A stretch of DNA of 64,000 nucleotides from Streptomyces sp. WM4235 (GCF_001279725.1 NZ_LGDE01000337.1:1-64000), one strand, 5' to 3'; positions 1 to 8,929 are shown, numbered from the stretch's first letter. Translations and numbers: made by a program. The notes: generated by a model not told the origin, from the letters alone.

Positions 1-34
1 GCGGCCCGGACCGGGAGGGTGGGCCCGTACCCCT

Positions 35-128
35 GCGCCTCAAGCGCCGGCGGGGCTGGGTTGGGCGGCCCCCGTACCGGGGGGGGGGCCTGACCCCCAC
101 CCCCCAGCCCCGCCGGCGCTTGAGGCGC
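35..128. repeat. GC-rich palindromic element, possible terminator
   Basis: Positions 35-60 and 103-128 are perfect 26-bp reverse complements separated by 42 nt rich in G and C runs. The arm core (gcgcctcaagcgccggcgg) recurs at 25413-25511 and 53401-53460, so it belongs to a dispersed family rather than being a simple terminator. It lies downstream of the leftward DoxX/DUF35 operon and could end its transcription. Confidence 0.6.
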
Positions 129-157
129 CCGGCGCAGCCGGGACCGGCAGCAACCAA

Positions 158-262
<105 letters not shown>

Positions 263-263
263 G

Positions 264-743
264 CTACGCCACCCCGAACACCGGCACCCACACCCCCTCC
301 GCCGCCTCGCGGAACGCCACCTCCAGCGGCATCCCGACCCGCAACCCGGCCCCGGAGGACCCGGCCCCGGAGACCACACCCCCGTCCCCGGAGGACCCGT
401 CCCCGGAGGACCCGCCCCCGGAGGCCGGCACAAGCTCCGTCATCAGCCGCGGCCCCTCCTCCAGGTCCACGACCGCCGCCACGTACGGCACCCGCTCCCC
501 GAACGGCGGCAGGTCGTTGCGGTGGATCACCGACCACGTGTACAGCACGGCCCGCCCCCCGGCCTGCTCCCACGTCACGCGCTCCTCGCCCGCCCAGCAG
601 TACGGGCAGAACTCGCGCGGGTAGTGGTGGGCGCGCCCGCAGTCCGCGCAGCGGCGGAGGAGGAGTCGGCCTTGCGCCGCCGCGTCCCAGTACGGGCGGG
701 TGAAGTCGTCGACCTCGGGCAGGTCGTACCGGACGGTGTTCAC
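264..743 (-). CDS. Zn-ribbon/OB-fold protein (DUF35 family)
   Basis: A protein of 159 aa. Four cysteines, C32-x2-C35 and C46-x2-C49, form the rubredoxin-like zinc ribbon, followed by an OB-fold strand pattern (VLYTWSVIHR, PYVAAVVDLEEGPRLMTELV). DUF35 proteins usually partner thiolases or MaoC-like hydratases acting on acyl-CoA, for example in steroid side-chain breakdown; the partner here is unknown. The GTG start at 743 overlaps the DoxX stop (GTGA), implying translational coupling. Residues about 107-133 are a Gly/Ser/Asp-rich insertion inside the OB fold, which I do not expect in the family and which may be a loop expansion from repeat slippage. Family call firm, role inferred. Confidence 0.85.
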   Translation of the reverse strand: MNTVRYDLPEVDDFTRPYWDAAAQGRLLLRRCADCGRAHHYPREFCPYCWAGEERVTWEQAGGRAVLYTWSVIHRNDLPPFGERVPYVAAVVDLEEGPRLMTELVPASGGGSSGDGSSGDGGVVSGAGSSGAGLRVGMPLEVAFREAAEGVWVPVFGVA

Positions 744-1192
744 AGGAAGAGTCCCATCGCCGCGTCGAGTGACCAGACCTGCCAGCCCATCGCGAACAGT
801 GCGACGATCGAGATGAGCGCCATCATCGCGTTCTGTCCCTGCTCGGCCCAGTCGTGGATCATCAGCACGAGGTAGAGCAGGTTCAGCAGCAGTCCGCCGA
901 CCAGCGCCACGGGCGTCAGGAGGCCGAGCACCAGGCCGAGTCCGAGGGCGAGTTCGGCGTACACGACCACGTACGCCACGAGTTTCGGCCTCGGCCGGAC
1001 GACCGTGTCGAAGCCGCCCTTGACGAAGCCCCAGCGGTGCTTGCCGGCGACGTCGGCGGCCCAGGAGATGCCGGTGCCGCGTTCGAACCAGCCCTTCTTG
1101 TCCTTGTGCCGCCAGCTCTCCAGCCACCACAGGCCGAGGCCTATCCGGAGCACGGCTGTCCATTCGGCCCCGCTGAGCCAGATGGTCTGCAT
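740..1192 (-). CDS. DoxX-family membrane protein
   Basis: A 150-aa protein with four hydrophobic segments (roughly residues 10-25, 70-90, 95-112 and 122-145), the size and layout of DoxX/DoxD-like proteins. The family includes the small subunit of thiosulfate:quinone oxidoreductase and membrane partners in redox stress complexes, but most members have no assigned reaction. It is first in a two-gene leftward operon with the DUF35 gene (4-nt overlap). A CTGACG-N3-CGTCAG dyad sits 26 nt upstream of the ATG, so it probably belongs to the same regulon as the catabolic genes. Substrate unknown. Confidence 0.85.
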   Translation of the reverse strand: MQTIWLSGAEWTAVLRIGLGLWWLESWRHKDKKGWFERGTGISWAADVAGKHRWGFVKGGFDTVVRPRPKLVAYVVVYAELALGLGLVLGLLTPVALVGGLLLNLLYLVLMIHDWAEQGQNAMMALISIVALFAMGWQVWSLDAAMGLFL

Positions 1193-1217
1193 CGGCGTCC
1201 TCCACCCCTCTCGTCAT

Positions 1218-1232
1218 CTGACGGTACGTCAG
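1218..1232. promoter_or_regulatory. operator-like dyad, regulon site 1
   Basis: The sequence ctgacggtacgtcag is a perfect CTGACG-N3-CGTCAG dyad, 26 nt upstream of the leftward doxX ATG and over 200 nt from the rightward monooxygenase. Six relatives lie at other promoters up to 20.4 kb. The shape and placement suit a TetR-family repressor. Confidence 0.7.
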
Positions 1233-1247
1233 TTGAGCGGATCCACA

Positions 1248-1329
1248 CCGATCCCGCAAGGCCCCGCGCACCGAACCGCAAGGCCCCACGCACCGAACCG
1301 CGAGGCCCCACGCACCGAGCCGCGACACC
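1248..1329. repeat. 22-bp tandem repeat upstream of the monooxygenase
   Basis: There are two nearly identical 22-bp units (1271-1292 and 1293-1314, ccgaaccgcaaggccccacg followed by ca), preceded by a 23-bp variant (1248-1270) and followed by a partial copy (1315-1329). It lies between the divergent doxX and monooxygenase promoters. Spacing is two helical turns, so it could be protein-binding, or simply replication slippage. Confidence 0.6.
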
Positions 1330-1456
1330 CGGGGTCGAACCCCGACGGTCGCCCCCACGGCACCCCGTGATCGATCCGCAATCGATTCCCTCCTCGTCCG
1401 AGACCCACCAACTCTGTGTGTCGATACGATCACTCTTCATGCCCGAAGCTCCCGAC

Positions 1457-2608
1457 ATGACCACCCAGCCCCGCCCGACGTACGTGATCGGCGCCGGTCC
1501 CGGCGGCCTCGCCGTCGCCGCCGCCCTGCGCACCCGCGGGGTCCGCGCCGTGGTCGTCGAGAAGTCCGACGCCGTCGGCTCCTCCTGGCGCCGCCACTAC
1601 GACCGGCTCCACCTGCACACGACGCGACGGCTCTCCGCGCTGCCCGGCCTGGCCGTGCCGCGTCGTTTCGGACGTTGGGTCGCGCGCGACAACGTGGTGC
1701 GCTACCTGGAGAAGTACGCCGAGTTCCACGAGCTGGAACTGGTCACCGGGGTCGAGGTGACACGGATCGAGCGGGCCTCGGACGATTCCGGCTGGACCCT
1801 GCACGCCAGTGGCGGCCGGGAGTTGGCGGCCGGTGCCGTGATCGTGGCGACCGGGTTCAACCACACCCCCCGGCTGCCCGAGTGGCCGGGCCGTGAGGCG
1901 TACGGCAAGGAACTGCTGCACGCCGCCGACTACCGGGCCGCCGCCCCGTACGCGGACCGCGATGTACTGGTCGTCGGCGTCGGCAACACCGGCGCCGAGA
2001 TAGCCGTGGACCTCGCCGAGGGCGGCGCCGCGCGGGTGCGGCTCGCCGTGCGCACCGCCCCGCACATCGTGCGCCGCTCCACCGCGGGCTGGCCGGCCCA
2101 ACGCACCGGGATCCTGGTGCGCCGGCTGCCCGTGTGGCTGGTGGACCGGCTGTCCGCGCTGGTGGCGAGGGCCTCCGTCCCGGACCTGTCGGCGTACGGG
2201 CTGCCCCGCCCCGCCACCGGCCTGTACAGCAGGGTCAGGCAGGGGGCGATCCCGATCCAGGACGTCGGGCTGATCGACGCCGTCCGGTCCGGCCGGGTCG
2301 AACCGGTCGCCGCCGTGGACGCCCTCGACGGCGACGAAGTGGTACTGGCGGACGGTACGCGGATCAGCCCGGACGTCGTGATCGCGGCGACCGGCTACCG
2401 GCGGGCCCTGGAGGGGTTGGTCGGTCACCTCGACGTACTGGACGACCGGGGACGGCCGCGGGTACACGGCGGCCGCACTCCCGCGCACGCGCCCGATCTG
2501 TACTTCACCGGTTTCACCAACCCCATCAGCGGCATGTTCCGCGAGCTGGCACTGGACGGCCGGAAGATCGCCAAGGCGGTGGCCCGGAAGGACCGCGCCC
2601 GCCCCTGA
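1457..2608 (+). CDS. FAD-dependent flavin-containing monooxygenase-like oxidoreductase
   Basis: A 383-aa two-dinucleotide-binding flavoprotein. The FAD Rossmann motif (VIGAGPGGLA) lies near residue 10, an NADPH-binding motif (VVGVGNTGAEIA) in the middle, and an ATGY motif near the C-terminus. This matches CzcO/FMO-type proteins, which include Baeyer-Villiger and N-hydroxylating monooxygenases; the substrate is unknown. An ATG at 1439 is in frame with a -10-like TACGAT at 1425-1430, so a leaderless start there (389 aa) is possible; neither start has a convincing ribosome site. It is divergent from doxX and transcribed toward the acyl-CoA ligase. Confidence 0.85.
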   Translation: MTTQPRPTYVIGAGPGGLAVAAALRTRGVRAVVVEKSDAVGSSWRRHYDRLHLHTTRRLSALPGLAVPRRFGRWVARDNVVRYLEKYAEFHELELVTGVEVTRIERASDDSGWTLHASGGRELAAGAVIVATGFNHTPRLPEWPGREAYGKELLHAADYRAAAPYADRDVLVVGVGNTGAEIAVDLAEGGAARVRLAVRTAPHIVRRSTAGWPAQRTGILVRRLPVWLVDRLSALVARASVPDLSAYGLPRPATGLYSRVRQGAIPIQDVGLIDAVRSGRVEPVAAVDALDGDEVVLADGTRISPDVVIAATGYRRALEGLVGHLDVLDDRGRPRVHGGRTPAHAPDLYFTGFTNPISGMFRELALDGRKIAKAVARKDRARP

Positions 2609-2795
2609 GGCCGGGCCCCGCACCACCCCCGCACCACCCCGCCCGAAGCCTCGCCGAAGCCCTCACCCGAGCCCCCACCGCAGCCCTCGCCCCAGCCCCC
2701 GGCCGCCTCGGCCGAATCCCGCCTGGACCCGCGGTGGGGGGATCTGCCACCGTTCACCACATCACCTCCACCACCTTTCCTGCGCAGGCCTGTTC

Positions 2796-2834
2796 CTGAC
2801 GGCGCGTCAGTTCAGTAATCTGACTACGCGTCAG
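2796..2834. promoter_or_regulatory. paired operator-like dyads, regulon sites 2 and 3
   Basis: Two dyads stand in tandem: ctgacggcgcgtcag (2796-2810) and ctgactacgcgtcag (2820-2834), start-to-start distance 24 bp. They lie 82-120 nt upstream of the acyl-CoA ligase ATG. The remainder of the 2609-2916 gap is low-complexity C-rich sequence with no evident gene. Tandem sites suggest tighter or cooperative control of the ligase/hydratase unit. Confidence 0.7.
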
Positions 2835-2916
2835 TTAGCGCATTCACGTCGTGCATTCGCGTTGTGCGTTCATGAGTTCGGTTCATGGAGTTCATCGAGC
2901 AGGAGCGGGCGGAACG

Positions 2917-5151
2917 ATGCTTGGATCTACTCACGGCACCCTCACCACCGACTTCCGCGCACGCGTCGAGGCCTGCGGGGAGACCCCCAGGACGGCCGTC
3001 CACTCCTCGGCGGCGCCGTCCGCCGAGGACGCGGTCGCCCTGGACGTCAGCGGTCGCCCCCTGCACGCCGAGGTCCCCGACCTGGACCGGTTCTTCCGGC
3101 CCGAGTCGGTGGCCGTCATCGGCGCCTCCGACGCCGAGGGCAGGCCGAACACCGGCATCACCCGGCAGCTCCTCGCCTGGGCGCAGCGGGTCGGCGCCCG
3201 GATCCACCCCGTCCACCCGACCCGCGCCACCGTCTTCGGGCTGCCGTGTCACGCCTCGGTGGCCGACCTGCCCGAGCAGGTGGACCTGGCGGTCCTGCTC
3301 GTCGGCGACCCGCTGCCCGTCATCGAGGAACTGGCCGAGGCCAAGGTCAAGTTCGCGGTGGCCTTCGCCTCCGGTTTCGCGGAGACGGGCGACGCCGGGG
3401 CCGCCGCCCAGGCCCGGCTCTCGGCCGCCGTCGAACGCTCGGGCCTGCGCCTGCTCGGCCCGAACACCAACCTCAACGCCTTCGAGGCGTTCCGCGACGA
3501 CCTCGACGGCCCGGCCATCGCGCTGATCACCCAGTCCGGCCACCAGGGCCGGCCCGTGTACACGCTCCAGGAGCTCGGCATCCGGCTCTCGCACTGGGCG
3601 CCGACGGGCAACGAGGCCGACCTGGAGACCTCCGACTTCATCTCCTACTTCGCGGAGCGGCCCGAGGTCGGCGCCATCGCCTGTTACGTCGAGGGACTCA
3701 AGGACGGCCGCTCCTTCCTGCTGGCCGCAGACCGGGCCGCCCGCAACGGGGTGCCGGTCGTCGCCGTCAAGGTCGGCCGCACCGAGACGGGCGCCCGGAT
3801 GGCCGCCTCCCACACCGGAAAGCTGACCGGCGCGGACACCGTCGTGGACGCGGCCATGCGCCAGTTCGGGGTGATCCGGGTGGACGGCCTGGACGAGCTC
3901 CAGGACACCGCCGCCCTGCTGGCGCGGGCCCGCAAGCCGCTGGCGGACGGCGTGGTCGTGTACTCGATCTCCGGCGGCACGGGCGCCCACTTCTCCGACC
4001 TGGCCACCGAGGCGGGCCTGAGCCTGCCGACCCTGACGCAGGCCAAGCAGGACGAGCTGCACCAGTGGATCCCGGAGTACCTGAACGTCGCGAACCCCGT
4101 GGACAACGGCGGTCACCCCGTCGGCGACTGGCGCGGCCGCAAGATCATCGACGCGCTCCTGGCCGACCCGTCCGTGGGCGTGCTGATCTGCCCGATCACC
4201 GGCCCCTTCCCGCCCATGAGCGACAGGCTGGCGCAGGACCTGGTGGACGCGGCCGAGCAGAGCGACAAGCTGGTCTGCGTGATCTGGGGTTCCCCCGTCG
4301 GCACCGAGGAGGCGTACCGCACGACCCTGCTGGGCTCCTCCCGCGTCGCCACGTTCCGTACCTTCGGCAACTGCATCACCGCGGTACGGGCCTACCTCGG
4401 CCACCACCGGTTCACCGCCTCCTACCGTTCCCCCTTCGACGAGGCCCCGCGCACGCCCTCGCCCTCGTACCGCAAGGCGCAGGCCCTGATGCGGCCGGGC
4501 CAGCAGCTCAGCGAGCACGCGGCGAAGCAGCTGTTGCGGGCGTACGGGATACGGGTTCCCCGCGAGCAGTTGGTGACCAGCGCGGCGGCGGCCGTCCGCG
4601 CGGCCGGACTGGTCGGCTACCCGGTGGTGATGAAGGCCTCGGGCCCGCAGCTCGGTCACAAGACGGAGCTGGGGCTGGTGAAGATCGGCCTGACCTCCGC
4701 GAGTCAGATCCGCGACGCGTACCGGGAGCTGACGGACATCGCGCGCTACGAGAACGTCCCGCTGGACGGGATCCTCGTCTGCCAGATGGTGGAGCGCGGC
4801 GTGGAGATGGTCGTCGGCGTCACCCGGGACGACCTCTTCGGGCCGACCGTGACGGTGGGCCTCGGCGGGGTCCTGGTCGAGGTGCTGCGCGACGCGGCGG
4901 TACGGGTGCCGCCGTTCGGCGAGGACCAGGCGCGGGCGATGCTGACGGAACTGCGCGGCCATCCGCTGCTGGAAGGCGTACGGGGCGCCCCGCCGGCGGA
5001 CGTGGACGCGCTGGTGGAGGTCGTCCTGCGGGTCCAGCGGATGGCGCTGGAGCTGGGCGACGTGCTCTCGGAGCTGGACATCAACCCGCTGATGGTCCTC
5101 CCGCGCGGCCAGGGCGCGGTGGCGCTCGACGCGCTGGCCATCTGCCGCTGA
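2917..5151 (+). CDS. acyl-CoA ligase, ADP-forming type (acetate-CoA ligase family)
   Basis: A 744-aa fusion of the two halves of NDP-forming acyl-CoA synthetase. The CoA-binding domain begins at SVAVIGAS (about residue 67). Flavodoxin-like succinyl-CoA-ligase domains follow, with TQSG and the conserved ASHTGK histidine segment at 298-303. A C-terminal ATP-grasp domain (from about 520, with VMKASGP and HKTELG) completes it. The family forms acyl-CoA via a phosphohistidine, making ADP. The ATG at 2917 follows AGGAGCGGGCGG; an in-frame start at 2851 would lie in the promoter next to the operators. Followed by the enoyl-CoA hydratase after 53 nt. The substrate acid is not known. Confidence 0.9.
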   Translation: MLGSTHGTLTTDFRARVEACGETPRTAVHSSAAPSAEDAVALDVSGRPLHAEVPDLDRFFRPESVAVIGASDAEGRPNTGITRQLLAWAQRVGARIHPVHPTRATVFGLPCHASVADLPEQVDLAVLLVGDPLPVIEELAEAKVKFAVAFASGFAETGDAGAAAQARLSAAVERSGLRLLGPNTNLNAFEAFRDDLDGPAIALITQSGHQGRPVYTLQELGIRLSHWAPTGNEADLETSDFISYFAERPEVGAIACYVEGLKDGRSFLLAADRAARNGVPVVAVKVGRTETGARMAASHTGKLTGADTVVDAAMRQFGVIRVDGLDELQDTAALLARARKPLADGVVVYSISGGTGAHFSDLATEAGLSLPTLTQAKQDELHQWIPEYLNVANPVDNGGHPVGDWRGRKIIDALLADPSVGVLICPITGPFPPMSDRLAQDLVDAAEQSDKLVCVIWGSPVGTEEAYRTTLLGSSRVATFRTFGNCITAVRAYLGHHRFTASYRSPFDEAPRTPSPSYRKAQALMRPGQQLSEHAAKQLLRAYGIRVPREQLVTSAAAAVRAAGLVGYPVVMKASGPQLGHKTELGLVKIGLTSASQIRDAYRELTDIARYENVPLDGILVCQMVERGVEMVVGVTRDDLFGPTVTVGLGGVLVEVLRDAAVRVPPFGEDQARAMLTELRGHPLLEGVRGAPPADVDALVEVVLRVQRMALELGDVLSELDINPLMVLPRGQGAVALDALAICR

Positions 5152-5204
5152 CCGCCGCTCGTCCCCCGCCCTCCCGAGCCCGGACCGACTGGAGCCCGTA
5201 CCCC

Positions 5205-6026
5205 ATGACCGCACCGGACGCCACGACCGCACCGGACATCGACTCCCTCGTGCTGCACCGCACCGAGAACGGCGTTTCCTGGATCACCCTGAACCGTCCC
5301 GAGGCCATGAACGCCGTCACCATGGAGCAGCGCGAGCGCGTCATCGGCCTGCTCGACGGGGCCTCGTGCGATCCCGCCGTCCGGGCCGTGGTCGTCACCG
5401 CGACCGGTAAGGGGTTCTGCGCCGGCGCCGACCTGCGCGGGGGGCCCGCCGCGGGCGAGCGGATCGCGGGGGACGTGGCCCGGTTGATCCGGTCGGGGGC
5501 GCAAAGGTTGATCACGTCGGTCCTCGACTGCGAGAAACCGGTGATCGCCGCGGTGAACGGCACGGCCGCCGGGATCGGCGCCCATCTGGCACTGGCCTGC
5601 GATCTGGTGATCGCGGCGGAACCGGCGCGGTTCATCGAGGTGTTCGTCCGCCGCGGGCTGGTCCCGGACGGCGGGGGCGCGTACCTGCTGCCGAGGCTGC
5701 TCGGACCGCAGAAGGCCAAGGAGTTGATGTTCTTCGGCGACGCCCTGCCCGCCGCCGAGGCCGAACGTCTGGGCCTGGTCAACAAGGTGGTCCCGGCCGA
5801 GGCCCTGGAGGCGACGGCCCGGGAGTGGGCGGAACGCCTCGCACAGGGCCCGACCCGGGCCATCGCCATGACGAAGCAGCTGGTCAACGTCTCGCTGGAC
5901 GGTGACCGGGCGACCGCCTTGGCCGCCGAGGCCACCGCCCAGGAGATCAACATGACCACCGCCGACGCGAACGAGGGCGTGGCGAGCTTCGTGGAGCGCC
6001 GCACCCCGAAGTACCTCGGTCGCTGA
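5205..6026 (+). CDS. enoyl-CoA hydratase/isomerase (crotonase family)
   Basis: A 273-aa crotonase-fold protein. It shows the CoA/oxyanion segments FCAGADLRG and VNGTAAGIGAHLALACD, and a PDGGG motif where many hydratases have PEGG or PDGG. The usual reaction is hydration or isomerisation of 2-enoyl-CoA. The ATG at 5205 follows CTGGAG at 8 nt. It sits 53 nt after the acyl-CoA ligase, probably on the same transcript and under the paired operators at 2796-2834. Confidence 0.88.
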   Translation: MTAPDATTAPDIDSLVLHRTENGVSWITLNRPEAMNAVTMEQRERVIGLLDGASCDPAVRAVVVTATGKGFCAGADLRGGPAAGERIAGDVARLIRSGAQRLITSVLDCEKPVIAAVNGTAAGIGAHLALACDLVIAAEPARFIEVFVRRGLVPDGGGAYLLPRLLGPQKAKELMFFGDALPAAEAERLGLVNKVVPAEALEATAREWAERLAQGPTRAIAMTKQLVNVSLDGDRATALAAEATAQEINMTTADANEGVASFVERRTPKYLGR

Positions 6027-6080
6027 GGACCGGCCCACGACCGCGACCGCGACTCACGGCCGGGGACCGCGCGCCGGGGA

Positions 6081-6860
6081 CTACATCTGCGGGTCGGGCT
6101 TCAGCAAGGCGAACATCGCGCCCGCCGGGTCGGTGAGGAAGGCGATCCGGCCGACGCTCGGCACGTCGGCCGGCGGCATCAGCACGGTGCCGCCGTTCTC
6201 GGTGGTCTTGGCGACGGTGCCGTCGACGTCCGGCGCGTTGAAGTACGGCACCCAGCCCGTCGGGCCGCCGCCCTGCGAGGGGGCGACGCCGCCGAAGGAA
6301 CCGTCCTGCTGGTCCCCGTCGGCGATGCTGAGCACGCGGTACGCCATCTCGGGCGTCGCCTGCATCTCCGCGTGCCGCCAGCCGAACACGCCGTTGTAGA
6401 AGGCGATGTCCCGGGCCGGGTCCGGTACGTGCAGTTCCACCCAGATGAGGCTGTGGGGAGCGGAGCCCAGCTCGAAGCCCGCGGTCCGGCCCGGCTGCCA
6501 CAGGGCGAACTCCGCGCCCTGCGGGTCGGTGGCCTGCGCCAGCCACCCCTGCCCCATGACGTCGGTGGGCTCCATGCGGATCGTGCCGCCGCCGTCCTTG
6601 ATCGCCTGGACGGTGGCCTGGATGTCGCGGGTGTCGAAGTGCACCATCCAGGCCGGCTTCGCCCCTTCCTCGGTGAGCGCGCCGATCGCGGCGACGGTCT
6701 TGCCGTCCAGCCGGAAGAACCCGTAACCGCCGGCGTCGGGGCCGGCCGAGACGAACTCCCAGCCGAAGAGGGCGCCGTAGAAGGCCGCGTCCCTGGCGAT
6801 GTCGGGGCTGCCGAGGTCGAGCCAGTTGGGCGAGCCGGTACGGAAATCGGTGCCGAGCAT
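6081..6860 (-). CDS. two-domain VOC/glyoxalase-like protein
   Basis: A 259-aa protein made of two similar halves (about residues 8-125 and 135-255). Each has the babab glyoxalase pattern and an FYGALFGWE or FYNGVFGWR segment. VOC proteins include lyases, dioxygenases and resistance proteins; the repeated GWE-type helix resembles the actinobacterial hydroxylase-like subgroup without known substrate. The ATG at 6860 follows AGGAGG at 6 nt, much better than the in-frame upstream ATG at 6962. It converges on the enoyl-CoA hydratase. No operator dyad is found immediately upstream, so membership in the regulon is uncertain. Confidence 0.85.
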   Translation of the reverse strand: MLGTDFRTGSPNWLDLGSPDIARDAAFYGALFGWEFVSAGPDAGGYGFFRLDGKTVAAIGALTEEGAKPAWMVHFDTRDIQATVQAIKDGGGTIRMEPTDVMGQGWLAQATDPQGAEFALWQPGRTAGFELGSAPHSLIWVELHVPDPARDIAFYNGVFGWRHAEMQATPEMAYRVLSIADGDQQDGSFGGVAPSQGGGPTGWVPYFNAPDVDGTVAKTTENGGTVLMPPADVPSVGRIAFLTDPAGAMFALLKPDPQM

Positions 6861-7102
6861 GAGGATCCTCCTGGGTGGACGGGGCGGATGGGACGGGTGC
6901 CACCATGCCGAGCCCGCACGGGGCAGCCGGGCGTTCGAGTCCGCGCGAGGCGCCGGTTTCACCCGTACGGGGGAATTTCATCCGTACGAGGCACACCCAC
7001 CGCCCCCACCCACCGCCCCCGGCCGTCGACCCGCCCACCGGCCCGCCCATGCCTCATCCGCCGGAGCGCCGCATTCGCCCGATCCCGCCCACCCCTTCCT
7101 AT

Positions 7103-7117
7103 CTGACGCCCCGTCAG
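7103..7117. promoter_or_regulatory. operator-like dyad, regulon site 4
   Basis: The sequence ctgacgccccgtcag is a perfect CTGACG-N3-CGTCAG dyad ending 17 nt before the flavin reductase ATG. A bound repressor here would block transcription start or early elongation. Confidence 0.7.
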
Positions 7118-7134
7118 CTTCAATCGTTCCTGTG

Positions 7135-7761
7135 ATGGGACACGCAGGGATGGCGGCCACCGTCGTCCGATACCTCAGGTCAGTGGGCTCCCCCACCTCC
7201 GCCGCGGCGGAGCCGGAACCCGTCAACACGCTGCCGCGCCCCGACCTGCGGGCCGTCGGCGAGGACGAGCGCGCGCCCGTCAGCCCCGCCGAGTTCCGGG
7301 CCGTGCTGTCGAACTTCGCCAGCGGGGTCACGGTCATCACCGCCCCACCCGGCGCGGACGAGGACGGGCCGGCAGGCTTCGCCTGCCAGTCCTTCGCGTC
7401 GCTCTCCCTCGACCCGCCCCTGGTCACGTTCATGGTGGCCCGTACGTCGACCACCTGGCCGCGCATCGCCCGCGCCGGGGTCTTCTGCGTCAACATCCTG
7501 GGGGCCGAACAGGGTGGCCTGTGCCGCTCGTTCGCCGTGAGCGGCGCCGACAAGTTCGCCGGCGTCCCGCACCGCCCGAGCCCGGTCACCGGATCGCCGC
7601 GACTCGACGACGTGCCCGCCTGGATCGACTGCCGGATCCACGCCGTCCACACCGGCGGGGACCACCTCATCGTCGTCGGTCGCGTCGAGGCCATGGGCGC
7701 GGACGGCGAGGGCGATCCCCTGCTCTTCCACAAGGGCCGCTTCGGCCGCTTCACGGACTGA
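7135..7761 (+). CDS. flavin reductase-like FMN-binding protein
   Basis: A 208-aa protein with the FMN-binding split-barrel pattern: FASGVTVITA, then CQSFASLSLDPPLVTFMV, and a C-terminal LLFHKGRFGRF as in HpaC/HsaB-type reductases. These supply reduced flavin to a partner monooxygenase. The partner could be outside the window, since the FMO at 1457 should not need one. The ATG at 7135 lies 18 nt after an operator dyad with no strong ribosome site, so the leader is short. The first 40 residues precede the conserved domain. A strong hairpin at 7772-7814 ends the unit. Confidence 0.85.
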   Translation: MGHAGMAATVVRYLRSVGSPTSAAAEPEPVNTLPRPDLRAVGEDERAPVSPAEFRAVLSNFASGVTVITAPPGADEDGPAGFACQSFASLSLDPPLVTFMVARTSTTWPRIARAGVFCVNILGAEQGGLCRSFAVSGADKFAGVPHRPSPVTGSPRLDDVPAWIDCRIHAVHTGGDHLIVVGRVEAMGADGEGDPLLFHKGRFGRFTD

Positions 7762-7771
7762 CGCCCCGCCC

Positions 7772-7814
7772 CGAAGGGCCCGGCCGACGGATTCCCCGCC
7801 GGCCGGGCCCTTCG
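7772..7814. terminator. bidirectional hairpin terminator
   Basis: A 15-bp perfect stem (7772-7786 with 7800-7814, cgaagggcccggccg) and 13-nt loop lie between the convergent flavin reductase and alcohol dehydrogenase genes. No T-tract, as usual for streptomycetes. Confidence 0.8.
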
Positions 7815-7861
7815 CCGTCCACCTCGAAAGGCGGCTCGAAAGACGACTCGGAGCAGGCGGC

Positions 7862-8929
7862 TCAGAAGGTGAGGACCCCGCGGGCCACCCGGCCGTGGTG
7901 GGCGTCGTCGGCGGCCTTGGCGAAGTCCTCGATCGGGTAGACCTCGGTGACGAGTTCGTCCAGCAGCAGCCTGCCCTGCCGGTACAGCTCGGCGTAGAGG
8001 GCGATGTCGCGCTGGGGGCGCGAGGATCCGTACCGGCAGCCCATGATCGTCTTGTCCAGGTACAGGGACGACACGAGGAACGACGCCTCCTCCTTGAAGC
8101 CCGGCACGCCCAGCAGGATCGCCTGCCCGTGCCGGTCCAGGAGGTCGACGGCCTGGCGGATCAGTTTCACGTTGCCCACGCACTCGAAGGCGTGGTCCGC
8201 CCCCGTGGGCAGGATCTCCCGCACCGCCGCCGAGGAGTCCGCGACCGCCGAGGCGTCGATGAAGTGGGTGGCGCCGAACTGTCGGGCCACCGCCTCCTTC
8301 GCCGGGTTGGCGTCCACCGCGACGATGGTGGTCGCGCCCGCGATCCGCGCGCCCTGGAGCACGTTGAGGCCGATGCCGCCGGTGCCGATGACGACGACCG
8401 ACTCGCCCCGGTCGACCCTCGCCCGGTTCAACACCGCCCCGACGCCCGTCAGGACCCCGCACCCGATGAGCGCCGCCGAGGTCAGCGGAATGTCCGAGGG
8501 GATCTTCACGGCCTGGACGGCCTTGACGATCGTGCGTTCCGCGAAGGCCGAGTTGGAGGCGAACTGGAACAGCGGTTTCCCGCCCCGCGAGAACGGCTGC
8601 GCCGGCATCCCGATCGCCTTGCGGCACATCGTGGGCCGTCCCCGGTCGCAGTCCGCGCACGCCCCGCAGTTCGCGAGGGTGGACAGGGACACGTGATCGC
8701 CGGGCACCACGTGCGTGACCCCGGCGCCGACCGCGTCCACCACGCCCGCCCCCTCGTGTCCCAGCACCACCGGCGGCGGGAAGGGGATCGTCCCGTCGAT
8801 CACCGACAGGTCGCTGTGGCACAGCCCGGCCGCCGCCATCGCGACGAGCACCTCTCCCGGCCCCGGGTCGCGGATCTCCAGATCCTCGACCACCTGGGCC
8901 TGCTTGCCGTCGAACACGACGCCTCTCAC
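7862..8929 (-). CDS. zinc-dependent alcohol dehydrogenase (class III-like MDR)
   Basis: A 355-aa medium-chain dehydrogenase. The catalytic zinc ligand is C37 in GLCHSD, with the GHEGAG histidine-glutamate. The structural zinc lobe CGACADCDRGRPTMC supplies four cysteines, and VIGTGGIGLNVLQGA binds NAD. It probably oxidises a hydroxyl intermediate of the pathway. The GTG start at 8929 overlaps the preceding dehydrogenase stop (GTGA). It is last in the leftward SDR-ACAD-ADH operon, which starts near the dyad at 11127. Confidence 0.9.
   Translation of the reverse strand: MRGVVFDGKQAQVVEDLEIRDPGPGEVLVAMAAAGLCHSDLSVIDGTIPFPPPVVLGHEGAGVVDAVGAGVTHVVPGDHVSLSTLANCGACADCDRGRPTMCRKAIGMPAQPFSRGGKPLFQFASNSAFAERTIVKAVQAVKIPSDIPLTSAALIGCGVLTGVGAVLNRARVDRGESVVVIGTGGIGLNVLQGARIAGATTIVAVDANPAKEAVARQFGATHFIDASAVADSSAAVREILPTGADHAFECVGNVKLIRQAVDLLDRHGQAILLGVPGFKEEASFLVSSLYLDKTIMGCRYGSSRPQRDIALYAELYRQGRLLLDELVTEVYPIEDFAKAADDAHHGRVARGVLTF

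Noticed and set aside
2824-5232. An 802-codon leftward open frame antisense to the acyl-CoA ligase, and many similar long antisense frames
   Set aside because: High GC at third positions keeps stops rare in other frames. The translated sequence is Arg/Gly/His-rich and shows no domain, while the rightward frame has full ligase motifs.
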